Shown piece by piece: positions 44,156 through 52,357 of a stretch of DNA of 64,000 nucleotides. The DNA comes from Brevundimonas bacteroides DSM 4726 (GTDB taxonomy: Bacteria; Pseudomonadota; Alphaproteobacteria; Caulobacterales; Caulobacteraceae). Position 1 is the stretch's first letter. Every line of letters starts with the position of its first letter. The stretch lies in contig NZ_JNIX01000008.1 in NCBI RefSeq assembly GCF_000701445.1, positions 372,001-436,000 on the forward strand. The letters run 5' to 3'. The notes below the pieces were generated by a model, which saw nothing but the letters and a program-made list of their open reading frames with translations, had not been told where the DNA came from and searched no databases. A program made the translations under genes and the position numbers.

Positions 44156-44995
44156 TCATGACCAACCCTGCCGCTGCTGTTGCTGTTGTGTCTGTTGCAT
44201 GTGGCGCACACGCAGCGCGACCGTCATCCGCTCTCCGGCGCCGCCATAGCTGGTTCCCCGGATCGGCGTGGCCCCCAGCGCATCCAGCCCGCAGGCGACC
44301 CGGACATAGTGCTCGGTCGGACAGACGCCGTTGGCCGGATCGAACCCGACCCAGCCCAGGTTTTCGACATGGGCCTCGGCCCAGGCGTGGGCCGCGTCCT
44401 GCTCGACGATGCCGTCGCGGCGATGCAGGTGGCCCGAGACATAACGCGCGGGGATGCCCAGCCGCCGGGCGCAGGCGATGAAGATCTGGGCGTGGTCCTG
44501 ACAGACGCCCTGCTTCTGGGCCCAGGCGTCGGCGGCGGTGTGATCGGGCGTCGTGGCCCCGACCATGAACGTCACCTCGCCGTGGATCAGGCTCATCAGG
44601 CGGTGCAGGCGTGACAGGGGATCGCCATCCCCCACCCGCCCCGCCAGTTCGCGCAGGGCCGGATCGGCGTGAGTCAGGGGCGTGTCGCGCAGGAAGACCA
44701 GCGGCGACAGCCGTTCGGGAAAGCCCTTCAGCACGCCGCCGGTGTCGACCGTGGCCACCTCGCCGGTGACCCGCACCGTCAGGCTGTCGGTCGGCCGCTC
44801 CGTGTAGAGGGAATGGACGATGTTGCCGAAGGCGTCCTCGGAGCGGCGGATGCGGGCGTCCACGTCGGTCTCGATACGCCAGTCGCGCACCTGCTGGCCC
44901 TCGGTCGAGCGGGGCGTCAGCCTCAGGGTCTGGACGATGAACCGCGCCGGCCTAGCGTAGGCATAGCGGGTCTCATGATCGATCCGGATGCGCAT
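44156..44995 (-). CDS. Transglutaminase-like cysteine protease/transferase
   Basis: 279 residues. An N-terminal beta domain (RIDHETRYAYARPARFIVQTLRL) precedes the transglutaminase core with Cys165 in GVCQDHA, His203 in AAHAWAEAHVE and Asp219 in WVGFDPANG. The tail is Gln-rich (MQQTQQQQQRQ), encoded by a CAG-like repeat. This type is regularly linked to alpha-E, circularly permuted ATP-grasp and Anbu genes. Cytoplasmic; may act on peptides made or removed by the partners. 88 bases separate it from anbu, 8 from the alpha-E gene. Confidence 0.9.
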   Translation of the reverse strand: MRIRIDHETRYAYARPARFIVQTLRLTPRSTEGQQVRDWRIETDVDARIRRSEDAFGNIVHSLYTERPTDSLTVRVTGEVATVDTGGVLKGFPERLSPLVFLRDTPLTHADPALRELAGRVGDGDPLSRLHRLMSLIHGEVTFMVGATTPDHTAADAWAQKQGVCQDHAQIFIACARRLGIPARYVSGHLHRRDGIVEQDAAHAWAEAHVENLGWVGFDPANGVCPTEHYVRVACGLDALGATPIRGTSYGGAGERMTVALRVRHMQQTQQQQQRQGWS

Positions 44996-45003
44996 GGCCC
45001 GCC

Positions 45004-45942
45004 TTACACCAGGTACTGGTCGTGGATGGCGTTCGCCAACGCATTGTTTTCACCCAGGAAGGCCAGGATGTATTCGTGCAGGCCCGACTGGAAGATGTCC
45101 TCGATCCTGGCCTCGTTGAACTGCGTCAGGCGCGCCGAGGCCAGCCGCTGGGCCGGACCGCGCCGCCCATAGTCGGCGGCCAGCCGCTCCAGATAGCTTA
45201 CGATCATGGCCTGGCAACTGGCCAGCGACCGCGGCATCTGCCGGTTCAGCACCAGCAGATCCGCCACCAGCCACGGCCGCACGCTCTCGCGATAGACCCA
45301 GCGATAGGCGGTCAGGGCCGAGACCTCGCGCAGCAGCGTCGTCCACTGAAAGTAGTCCAGCTGCCCGCCCACCCGCTCTCCTGCCGGCAGCAGCAGGTGG
45401 TACTTCACGTCCAGCAGGCGGGCGGTGTTGTCGGCGCGCTCGATCGCGCCGCCCAACCGCAGGAACCAATAGGCGTCGTTCCTCAGCATGGTCCGGGACG
45501 ACGCGCCCTCGACGGCCAGGGACACCCCCTTCACCCACTCCAGGAAGCGCACGAAGTCGTCGCGCTTGGTCGGTTCGCCGAAGTCGTTCAGCCCGTTCCA
45601 CGCGCCGTTGATCGATTCCCACAGCTCAATGGTCAGGGCCGTGCGCACCGACCGGGCGTTGGTGCGCGCGGCGTTGATGCAGGCGCGGATCGAACTGGGG
45701 TTGTCGGGCGCGAAAGCCAGATACTCGCGCACCGACTTCTCCGAAGGGGTCCGCGCCGAGGCGGCGAACGCACGGCTCACACCGGCCGAAGCGATGGCGC
45801 TGGCCCAGGCGGTCGCAGCCGCACCGTCCCGTGCGGGAAGCGCCGCCAGCCGCACGGCGGCTTCCAGGATGCGCGCGAGGAAGTCGGCCCGCTCCATGTA
45901 GCGGCCGGTCCAGTAGAGGCTCTCTGCGGTGCGGCTCAGCAT
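45004..45942 (-). CDS. Alpha-E domain protein (DUF403)
   Basis: 312 residues from ATG 45942, overlapping the ATP-grasp stop by one base. All-helical; it begins MLSRTAESLYWTGRYMERAD and contains DAYWFLRLGGAIERADNTARLLDVKYH, both diagnostic for the alpha-E family. Alpha-E proteins are genetically tied to cpATP-grasp, transglutaminase and Anbu genes and have been proposed to take part in peptide or tag synthesis. Biochemical function unknown; cytoplasmic. Confidence 0.92.
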   Translation of the reverse strand: MLSRTAESLYWTGRYMERADFLARILEAAVRLAALPARDGAAATAWASAIASAGVSRAFAASARTPSEKSVREYLAFAPDNPSSIRACINAARTNARSVRTALTIELWESINGAWNGLNDFGEPTKRDDFVRFLEWVKGVSLAVEGASSRTMLRNDAYWFLRLGGAIERADNTARLLDVKYHLLLPAGERVGGQLDYFQWTTLLREVSALTAYRWVYRESVRPWLVADLLVLNRQMPRSLASCQAMIVSYLERLAADYGRRGPAQRLASARLTQFNEARIEDIFQSGLHEYILAFLGENNALANAIHDQYLV

Positions 45943-47345
45943 CAGTCGTCCAGCACCCAGGTGTCCTTGGTCCCGCCGCCCTGACTGGAGTTGACCACCA
46001 GCGACCCGGCCTTCAGCGCCACCCGCGTCAGCCCGCCCGGCGCGACCCGCACGCCCGCTGGGCTCGACAGCACGAACGGCCGCAGGTCCACATGCCGCGA
46101 CTGCAGCTCGGTTCCGCACAGCGTCGGGGCGGTCGACAGCGACAGCGTCGGCTGGGCGATGAAGTCGTCCGGGTCCGCTTCCAGCTTCTTCCTGAAATCC
46201 TCGATCTCGGCCTTGGTCGCGGCCGGGCCGACCAACATGCCGTAGCCGCCCGATCCCCCGACCTCCTTCACGACCAGCTCGGGCAACCGGTCCAGCACCT
46301 CCTTCAGCGCATCGGGCTCGCGGCATCGCCAGGTTGGCACGTTCCCCAGGATCGGATCCCCGCCCGAGAAGAAGCGGATGATCTCGGGCATGTAGGTGTA
46401 GACCGCCTTGTCGTCGGCCACGCCGGTTCCGACCGCATTGGTCAGGGTGACATTCCCCGCCGCATAGGCCGCCATGATGCCCGGCACGCCAACGGTCGAG
46501 TCCGGCCGGAACGTCAGCGGGTCCAGCCAGTCGTCGTCGACGCGCCGATAGACGACATCGACCTGCTTGGGCCCCTCGGTCGTGCGCATGAAGACTATGT
46601 CGTCGTTGACGAACAGGTCGCGCCCCTCGACCAGTTCCACCCCCAGCTTGTCGGCCAGAAAGCTATGCTCGTAGTAGGCCGAATTGTATGGCCCGGGGGT
46701 CAGCACCACGATCGTCGGGTCCGCCCCGGCATGCTCAGGCGCCGAGGCCCGGAGCGAGGCCAGCAGCATGTCGGTATAGGTCTCGACAGGTCGGATGCGG
46801 TGCTCGGCGAACAGGTCCGGGAACAGCCGCATCATCATCTCGCGGTTCTCCAGCATGTAGGAGACGCCCGAGGGGGTCCGGCAGTTGTCCTCCAGCACCA
46901 GGAAGCCGTCCTCGCCGGTGCGGACCAGGTCGACGCCGCAGATGTGGGTCCAGATGTCTCCCGGCGGCCGCCGACCCTGCATCTCGGGCCGATAGTGCGG
47001 ATTGGTCAGGATCAGGTCGGCGGGGACGATGCCGGCCTTGATGCAATCCTGCGGGCCGTAGATGTCCTTGAGAAACGCATTGAGCGCCGAGACGCGCTGC
47101 TTCAGCCCCTTCTCCAGGTGCTCCCACTCGGCCGCGCCGATGATGCGGGGCACGACGTCGAAGGGGATCAGCCGCTCGTTGGACTCCACGTCGCCATAGA
47201 CGGCGAACGTCACCCCCATGCGGCGGAAGAACAGCTCGGCCTGACGTGACCGCGCCTGCAAAAGGTCAGGCGGCGCCGTCTCCAGCCATCGGGCCAGCGT
47301 CCGATAGCTCTTGCGGACCGTCGCCGATCCGGGCGTGCCTGACAT
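45942..47345 (-). CDS. Circularly permuted ATP-grasp type 2 protein
   Basis: 467 residues. DUF404/DUF407-type chain with RLIPFDVVPRIIGAAEWEHLE, ADLILTNPHYRPEMQG, HICGVDLVRTGEDGFLVLEDN, TPGPYNSAYYEHSFLA, VVKEVGGSGGYGMLVGP and the C-terminal SSQGGGTKDTWVLDD. The ATP-grasp fold joins carboxylates with amines; in this cluster it is thought to make a peptide with the transglutaminase and Anbu acting on it. It starts the operon; the intergenic region to the haemoglobin gene is 92 bases. Confidence 0.92.
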   Translation of the reverse strand: MSGTPGSATVRKSYRTLARWLETAPPDLLQARSRQAELFFRRMGVTFAVYGDVESNERLIPFDVVPRIIGAAEWEHLEKGLKQRVSALNAFLKDIYGPQDCIKAGIVPADLILTNPHYRPEMQGRRPPGDIWTHICGVDLVRTGEDGFLVLEDNCRTPSGVSYMLENREMMMRLFPDLFAEHRIRPVETYTDMLLASLRASAPEHAGADPTIVVLTPGPYNSAYYEHSFLADKLGVELVEGRDLFVNDDIVFMRTTEGPKQVDVVYRRVDDDWLDPLTFRPDSTVGVPGIMAAYAAGNVTLTNAVGTGVADDKAVYTYMPEIIRFFSGGDPILGNVPTWRCREPDALKEVLDRLPELVVKEVGGSGGYGMLVGPAATKAEIEDFRKKLEADPDDFIAQPTLSLSTAPTLCGTELQSRHVDLRPFVLSSPAGVRVAPGGLTRVALKAGSLVVNSSQGGGTKDTWVLDD

Positions 47346-47437
47346 CTCGTCGAACGTGACGGTCGCTCCTGTCGCTGAGAGCCTTCAGCGTGGACCGGAG
47401 CACGGACGATGCGCAACCGTTTTGTTGCGGTGCGGGA

Positions 47438-47971
47438 TCAGCGGGTGACGACGTCGCGCCGCATGGGCGCAAGCTTGGCCAACAGGCGGTTCTGGGCTCG
47501 GAAGGGCACGCCGTGCTCGCTCATGGCGATCTGCAGGTTCTCGACCAGCGCCCCCATGTCGGCGGACTGGATGCCGAGGTCGGCGTGGCTGGAGCGCATG
47601 TCGCGACCGGAATAGGCGACCGGTCCCCCCAGGATATAGCCGAACTGCTCCTTCAGCGTGCGACGCAGCCGCACCTGATCCTGGGCCATGAAGATCTCGG
47701 CGATGCGCGGATCGGCGACGATCCGCTCGACGAAGGTCTCGACGATGGCGGACACGCCTTCGGCGCCGCCGAAGGTCTCCCACATCTCCGTCCCCTCGAA
47801 GGGGGTGGCGCCCGCATTGGCGTTGCTGCGCTGGTAGGGCTCGACCTCGACCTCGCCCGGAAACTCCGTCGACATGACAATGGGCGGGAGCGACAGGTCA
47901 TCCTCGGCCTCCTGGGCCAGGAGCGGCGCGGGCGCGGCGATGAAAACAGCGGCGATCAGAAGGGCGCGCAT
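47438..47971 (-). CDS. Exported group 1 truncated haemoglobin
   Basis: 177 residues. A signal peptide (MRALLIAAVFIAAPAPLLAQ) and an acidic/proline linker to about residue 60 precede a 2-on-2 globin: FGGAEGVSAIVETFVERIVADPRIAEIF (helices B/C), LKEQFGYILGG (E) and RSSHADLGIQSADMGAL, in which the His is the proximal F8 ligand. Most truncated haemoglobins are cytoplasmic, so the export signal is noteworthy. It lies 3 bases downstream of the DUF3034 gene, same operon. Probable role: oxygen, NO or peroxide sensing or chemistry in the periplasm. Confidence 0.88.
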   Translation of the reverse strand: MRALLIAAVFIAAPAPLLAQEAEDDLSLPPIVMSTEFPGEVEVEPYQRSNANAGATPFEGTEMWETFGGAEGVSAIVETFVERIVADPRIAEIFMAQDQVRLRRTLKEQFGYILGGPVAYSGRDMRSSHADLGIQSADMGALVENLQIAMSEHGVPFRAQNRLLAKLAPMRRDVVTR

Positions 47972-47974
47972 GGA

Positions 47975-48874
47975 TCAGAACCCGACTTGCAGCGACAGAT
48001 ACAGGCCGCGCTGGTCCTCAAAGGTCGCGATCGACCCCAGGTCCACATAGGCGGCCGTCACGGAAAAGTGCCGGTTGGGGGCCCAAGCGGCGAAAACATC
48101 GAACCAGTCGTCCTCGCCCGCGAAACCCAGATTGTCCGGCTTGGTGCGGTACTCGGCCCCGATCGCCAGATTGCGGTTCAGCAGATAGCCGACCGAGCCC
48201 TCGAACTGCGGCTCCAGGTCGTCGTTCAGGTCACCGCCGAAGCCCAGCAGGCCGGTCTGATTGGCGTCGGTGAAGCGCACCGCCCCGGACACCAGCAGCG
48301 ACTCGGCCAGGAACAGCTTGGTCGCCGCCACATAGTACTCCGTGCCTTCGTCGTCGCGCCCCCCGACGGCGGCGATGATCGCGCCCTGGTCGTTGGCCTT
48401 GTGCTGCACCCCGACCGCGACCTGCGGCATCCAGGTGTCCTGATCGTAGACCGCGTCGCCGATCAGCTTGACCTTCACGCCCACGATGTCCTGGGTGAAG
48501 GTGAAGCCCGCGCCCAGCCCCAGCGCCGCCCCGGTCTCGCCGGTGTCGAACTCCTGACGCGCCACCGACACCTCGACCCGGTCCCAGAACGACGTCGACG
48601 CGCCCCAGGAGCGCAGCTCGTAATCCGGCAGGTTCACATAAGTGGCGTGGACATTGCCGCCGATGCCGTCGCGTTCCCCATAGCCGCTGGTGACCGCCCA
48701 GGTCGCCAGACCACCGCCGCCCGAGCCCTCGAGGGTCGAGACGCCACCGGTCAGGATGAGTTTGCCGCCTGTCCGGCTTTCCGGAATCCAGTCTGCGATC
48801 TGGGCGGCGACCGGAGTGGCGACGGCGCAAGCGAGCAGGCCGACAGCGGCCGCCGCTTCTGCAATGTGAGGCAT
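47975..48874 (-). CDS. DUF3034 family outer-membrane beta-barrel protein
   Basis: 299 residues from ATG 48874. Signal peptide (AAAAVGLLACAVATPVAAQ); the mature chain is rich in alternating strands (GKLILTGGVSTLEGSGGGGL; DGIGGNVHATYVNLPDYE; LGFAGEDDWFDVFAAWAPN) and ends in the terminal Phe of outer-membrane proteins (LSLQVGF). DUF3034 is of unknown function. It is co-transcribed with the truncated haemoglobin and divergent from the cupredoxin-EAL operon. Confidence 0.85.
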   Translation of the reverse strand: MPHIAEAAAAVGLLACAVATPVAAQIADWIPESRTGGKLILTGGVSTLEGSGGGGLATWAVTSGYGERDGIGGNVHATYVNLPDYELRSWGASTSFWDRVEVSVARQEFDTGETGAALGLGAGFTFTQDIVGVKVKLIGDAVYDQDTWMPQVAVGVQHKANDQGAIIAAVGGRDDEGTEYYVAATKLFLAESLLVSGAVRFTDANQTGLLGFGGDLNDDLEPQFEGSVGYLLNRNLAIGAEYRTKPDNLGFAGEDDWFDVFAAWAPNRHFSVTAAYVDLGSIATFEDQRGLYLSLQVGF

Positions 48875-49052
48875 GGCAGAAACCCTGAGTTCCGGAGCAG
48901 AGAACCGCAACAGAGTTAATGGCCGATAAATCTCGACTCGTCGCCTCAAGACATTCTCGCAAGAAGAAGCATTGTTGTGTAACGCGATACAACAACTTCA
49001 GATTGAATGATGATTTACTGTGACTTCACCTGTTCTGATTAAGGCGTGAGGC
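48875..49052. promoter_or_regulatory. AT-richer divergent promoter region with a 24-base dyad
   Basis: 178 bases between the two start codons of a divergent pair, distinctly AT-richer than the flanks. A perfect 7-bp dyad TTGTTGT-N10-ACAACAA lies at 48972-48995, a plausible operator controlling both operons. A TTTA-N7-TTAAC sequence (48915-48930, minus strand) resembles a CtrA half-site pair with one mismatch; I give that little weight. Confidence 0.5.
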
Positions 49053-49673
49053 ATGCGTATTGTACTTGTGTTGATCTTGGTTTTTCTGACGCTGACCGGC
49101 GTCGCCCACGCGGGCGACCTGACGGTCTCTGTTCGCGACACGGCGGGGCGGCCCGTTCGCGACGCCGTCGTGACTGTGCGCCCGGACGCCGGCGTGCCGC
49201 GCGGGCCGATCCGGTTTTCCTGGCCTCTGAGGATCGCCCAGCGGGATGTGCAGTTCCAGCCCTACGTCCTGATCGCCCCGGTCGGCGCAACCGTCAGCTT
49301 TCCCAACCTCGATCGGGTCCGCCACCACGTCTATTCCTTCTCGCGCGGCAACCGCTTCGAGATCGAGCTGTTCGGCCAGGATCAGACCCGCACTCACGCC
49401 TTCGCCTCCGTGGGCACCGCCGCGCTCGGCTGCAACATCCACGATCAGATGCTGGCCTATGTGCGCGTGGTCGACACGCACTGGGCGGCCAAGACCGACG
49501 CGACCGGCGACGTCACCATCGCCGGTATCCCCGCGGGCCCGGCCCGCCTCGTCGTCTGGCATCCGCGCCTGAACGTTCGCGGCAACGAGAGCGCCTATAC
49601 CCTGACGATCGGAACCGGCCCGGGCCGCCAGACCATGACCGGCGACTTCTCCGCCCGCGCGGCGGTGCGTTGA
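49053..49673 (+). CDS. Periplasmic cupredoxin-like protein ('methylamine utilization' type)
   Basis: 206 residues. A signal peptide (residues 1-20, cleavage after AHA) leads to a cupredoxin-type fold: SFPNLDRVRHHVYSFS (His91/92) and CNIHDQM (Cys127, His130, Met133), the ligand set of a type 1 copper site, then a C-terminal beta domain. The database name 'methylamine utilization protein' reflects similarity only; no mau genes are here. It overlaps nothing but starts the operon with the EAL protein, 1 base apart. Likely a copper redox sensor or electron carrier in the periplasm. Confidence 0.82.
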   Translation: MRIVLVLILVFLTLTGVAHAGDLTVSVRDTAGRPVRDAVVTVRPDAGVPRGPIRFSWPLRIAQRDVQFQPYVLIAPVGATVSFPNLDRVRHHVYSFSRGNRFEIELFGQDQTRTHAFASVGTAALGCNIHDQMLAYVRVVDTHWAAKTDATGDVTIAGIPAGPARLVVWHPRLNVRGNESAYTLTIGTGPGRQTMTGDFSARAAVR

Positions 49674-49674
49674 G

Positions 49675-51972
49675 ATGATCCGCTTCCGCCATCTGCGCAC
49701 CCGGCTGACGGTGCTCTATGCGGGCCTGTTCGGGATCGCGCTGTTGTTCGTGGCGCTGGCCGTCTTCACGGCCATCACGGCCAGCGCGCGCAGCGTGGTT
49801 CGTGGCGAACTGACGGCGACGGGCGCCGTCTATGACCAGCTCTGGGAATCCCGCTCGGCCCAGCTTGAGCAGGGAGCCGCCGTGCTCGCACAGGACTTCG
49901 GCTTTCGGGAAGCGGTGGCCACCAACGATGAACCCACCGTCAGCTCCGCGCTCGAGAACCTCAGCGCCCGCCAGGGCGTCGACGGCGCCCTGCTGCTCGG
50001 CTCGGACGGCTACGCGATCACGGCCGGGCCCTCGCTCGACGAGGCGACCCTCAACACCCTCTGGACCGGACTGAACGACGGCGAGCTTTCGTCCGGCGTG
50101 CTCGACCTGAACGGCCAGCCGCATCAGGCGGTCGCCGCCCCGGTCATGGCGCCGGTGCTGATCGGCTGGGTGGTATTCATCGACCGGCTGGACCAGACCC
50201 AGATGACCCGGCTGGAAGAGCTCTCGGCCATCCCGCTCAACGCCTCCGTCCTGACCCGCGCGGCCGACGGCTGGCGCGGCATGTCCGGCCCCGAGAGCGC
50301 GCTGGCGGGGCTCATGGATCGCGCCGTCGCCGAGGACGGCGCCGCCGTCGGCGGACGCACCGCCCAGGGCGAGGCCATGGTGCTCGCGCGTCCCCTGCCC
50401 AGCTTCGACGCCGACGCCCCCGCCGTTCTGGCGCTCAGCTATCCAATGGCCGAGGCGCTGAAACCCTATGAGCCCATGTTCTGGGCGCTCGGCGGGATCA
50501 GCCTTGTGGGCCTTGCCTTGCTGGTCGCCGGGACCTGGTTCCTGTCGCGCGGCCTGACCCGGCCGATCACCGCGCTCGACGAGGCCGTTCACCGGCTGCA
50601 GGCAGGCGAAGACGCGCAGGTTGAGATCACATCCACCGACGAGATCGGCCGCCTGGCCGAGAGCTTCAACGCCATGGCGGGCGACATCCGCGACCGCCAG
50701 GCGCGCCTGACCCACATGGCGCTGCACGACATGGAGACCGGCCTGCCCAATCGCCTGTGGCTGGAACGCCAGGCGGCCTCCAGCGCGTCGGCCCACGTCG
50801 TCCTGTTCGGCGTCGACCGCTTCGAGGTCGTGAGAAACGCCATCGGCTTCGAGGCCATGGGCCAACTCGTCGCCGCGCTCGGCGCCCGCCTGTCCACCGC
50901 CACCGGCGCGCCCGTCGCCCGCGTCGGCGCGGGCGTCATGGGCTTGATGCTTGAGATCGAGGGCGACGACGCCGACGCCATCGCAGCAGCCGCCCGCCTT
51001 TGCGCCGTAGCGAACGAACCGCTGAAGCTGATCGGCGCCCGGATCGACGCGAGCCTGACCGCCGGCCTCGCCCGGGCGGTCCAGCCGACCGGCGGGCTCG
51101 ACGCCGTTGTCGATCGCGCGGGCGTCGCCATCGACCAGGCGCGCGCCGCCGGCTCCAAGGCCGCCCTGTTCGACGCCGCCGCCTACGGCGACCCCGGCGC
51201 CAATCTCAGCCTGATGTCCGACCTGATCTGCGCGCTCGAGAGCGACCATGTCTGGATGGCCTATCAGCCCAAGTTCGATCTGCGCCAGAACGCCATCACC
51301 GGCGTCGAGGGCCTGATGCGCTGGAACCATCCCAAGCGCGACTTCATCGCTCCGGACCTTTTCATCGGCATGGCCGAGGAGACCGGCCAGATCCGCGCCT
51401 TGACCGAATGGGGCGTCAGGCGCGCCATCGCCGACCAAAAGGCGCTCGCCAAGGCCGGCCACCGGCTGAAGGTCTCGATCAACGTCTCGGGTCGCCTGCT
51501 GTCGGACGAGAGCTTCGCCCGCTTCGCCCTCAACGCCGTGTCGCGCGCCAAGGCCGATCTGTGCTTCGAGATCACCGAGACGGCGGTCATCGACAATCCG
51601 GAGGCCGCGCTTGGCATCATCGACCGCTTCGCCGCGGCCGGCATCAAGGTCTCCATCGACGACTATGGCTCCGGCCTGTCGTCGCTTGCTTATCTGAAGC
51701 GCATCGCGGCCGACGAGCTCAAGATCGACAAGGCCTTCGTCATGTCGCTGGACGAGAGCGCCAAGGACGCGCTTCTGGTCAAATCCACCATCGATCTGGC
51801 CCACAGCCTAGGCATGACCGTCACCGCCGAGGGCGTCGAGACCCAGACGGCGATGGCGCTGCTTCGCGGCATGGGCTGCGACACGGCCCAGGGCTATCTG
51901 ATCGCACGGCCGCTCGCCCTGACCGCCTTGATCGAACGGCTGGAGAAACCGGCGCTGGAGGCGGCGGCCTGA
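49675..51972 (+). CDS. Cache-HAMP-degenerate GGDEF-EAL phosphodiesterase
   Basis: 765 residues. Membrane helix 12-35, a periplasmic double-Cache-like region to about 268, helix 269-291, HAMP 292-344, a GGDEF-like domain about 345-500, and EAL about 510-755. The GGDEF signature is replaced by GAGVM (418-422), so cyclase activity is unlikely. EAL residues are intact: E545-GL, NVSG, EITET, DDYGSG, K of LKIDKAF, AEGVET and QGYLIARP. Thus an active c-di-GMP phosphodiesterase reading a periplasmic signal. It starts 1 base after the cupredoxin gene; the pair is divergent from haemoglobin/DUF3034. Confidence 0.9.
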   Translation: MIRFRHLRTRLTVLYAGLFGIALLFVALAVFTAITASARSVVRGELTATGAVYDQLWESRSAQLEQGAAVLAQDFGFREAVATNDEPTVSSALENLSARQGVDGALLLGSDGYAITAGPSLDEATLNTLWTGLNDGELSSGVLDLNGQPHQAVAAPVMAPVLIGWVVFIDRLDQTQMTRLEELSAIPLNASVLTRAADGWRGMSGPESALAGLMDRAVAEDGAAVGGRTAQGEAMVLARPLPSFDADAPAVLALSYPMAEALKPYEPMFWALGGISLVGLALLVAGTWFLSRGLTRPITALDEAVHRLQAGEDAQVEITSTDEIGRLAESFNAMAGDIRDRQARLTHMALHDMETGLPNRLWLERQAASSASAHVVLFGVDRFEVVRNAIGFEAMGQLVAALGARLSTATGAPVARVGAGVMGLMLEIEGDDADAIAAAARLCAVANEPLKLIGARIDASLTAGLARAVQPTGGLDAVVDRAGVAIDQARAAGSKAALFDAAAYGDPGANLSLMSDLICALESDHVWMAYQPKFDLRQNAITGVEGLMRWNHPKRDFIAPDLFIGMAEETGQIRALTEWGVRRAIADQKALAKAGHRLKVSINVSGRLLSDESFARFALNAVSRAKADLCFEITETAVIDNPEAALGIIDRFAAAGIKVSIDDYGSGLSSLAYLKRIAADELKIDKAFVMSLDESAKDALLVKSTIDLAHSLGMTVTAEGVETQTAMALLRGMGCDTAQGYLIARPLALTALIERLEKPALEAAA

Positions 51973-51994
51973 CGCAAGCGGGAGCCTCTTGACC

Positions 51995-52020
51995 GTTCCA
52001 CTGTTACAGCATAGTGGAAC
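51995..52020. promoter_or_regulatory. Candidate TrpR-family (HisR-like) operator of the his operon
   Basis: GTTCCACT (51995-52002) and AGTGGAAC (52013-52020) form a perfect 8-bp dyad with a 10-base spacer, 6 bases before the ATG of the TrpR-like regulator. TTGACC (51989-51994) is a likely -35, so the dyad covers the promoter and the possible ribosome site GGAAC. Size and symmetry fit a dimeric TrpR-type repressor. Confidence 0.62.
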
Positions 52021-52026
52021 GCCGCG

Positions 52027-52347
52027 ATGTCCGATACCCTTTCCCCGTCCGCCCCGAGCCGCGCCGCGAGCGATCGCGCCGCCCTGCTCGACGCCTTCCT
52101 GGCGTTGAAGACGCGCGACGAGGTCGAGGCCTTCCTGACCGACCTGTGCACCCCGGCCGAGGTCCGCGCGTTTGCCGAACGCTGGGCCGTCGCCCGGCTG
52201 CTCGATCAGGGCGGTCGGTCGTACCGCGAGATCGCCTGCGAGGCGGGGGCCAGCCCCACGACCGTCGTGCGCGTCGCCCGCTTCCTGAAGGAGATGCCGC
52301 ATCAGGGCTACCGCCTGGTGCTGGACCGTCTGAACCCCAAACACTGA
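52027..52347 (+). CDS. TrpR-related YerC/YecD family regulator (HisR-like)
   Basis: 106 residues. After a 20-residue flexible N terminus, the TrpR-like helical domain is seen: ALLDAFLALKTRDEVEAFLTDLC, VRAFAERWAVARLLDQGGRSYREIACEAGASPTTVVRVARFL, where the latter half is the helix-turn-helix. The YerC/YecD family is called HisR in Firmicutes and controls histidine genes; it has no tryptophan-binding site proven. Here it is the first gene of the his operon, 10 bases before hisG, with a perfect dyad directly upstream, so it probably represses its own operon. Confidence 0.85.
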   Translation: MSDTLSPSAPSRAASDRAALLDAFLALKTRDEVEAFLTDLCTPAEVRAFAERWAVARLLDQGGRSYREIACEAGASPTTVVRVARFLKEMPHQGYRLVLDRLNPKH

Positions 52348-52357
52348 GCCCCAAGTC

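Noticed and set aside
44156..44200. CAG-type microsatellite at the transglutaminase 3' end as a phase-variation tract
   Set aside because: Only a handful of imperfect triplets at the very C terminus; length changes would not alter the frame or the catalytic core.
48915..48930. CtrA-like site TTTA-N7-TTAAC
   Set aside because: One half-site mismatch and an AT-rich context make chance occurrence likely; kept only as a remark.
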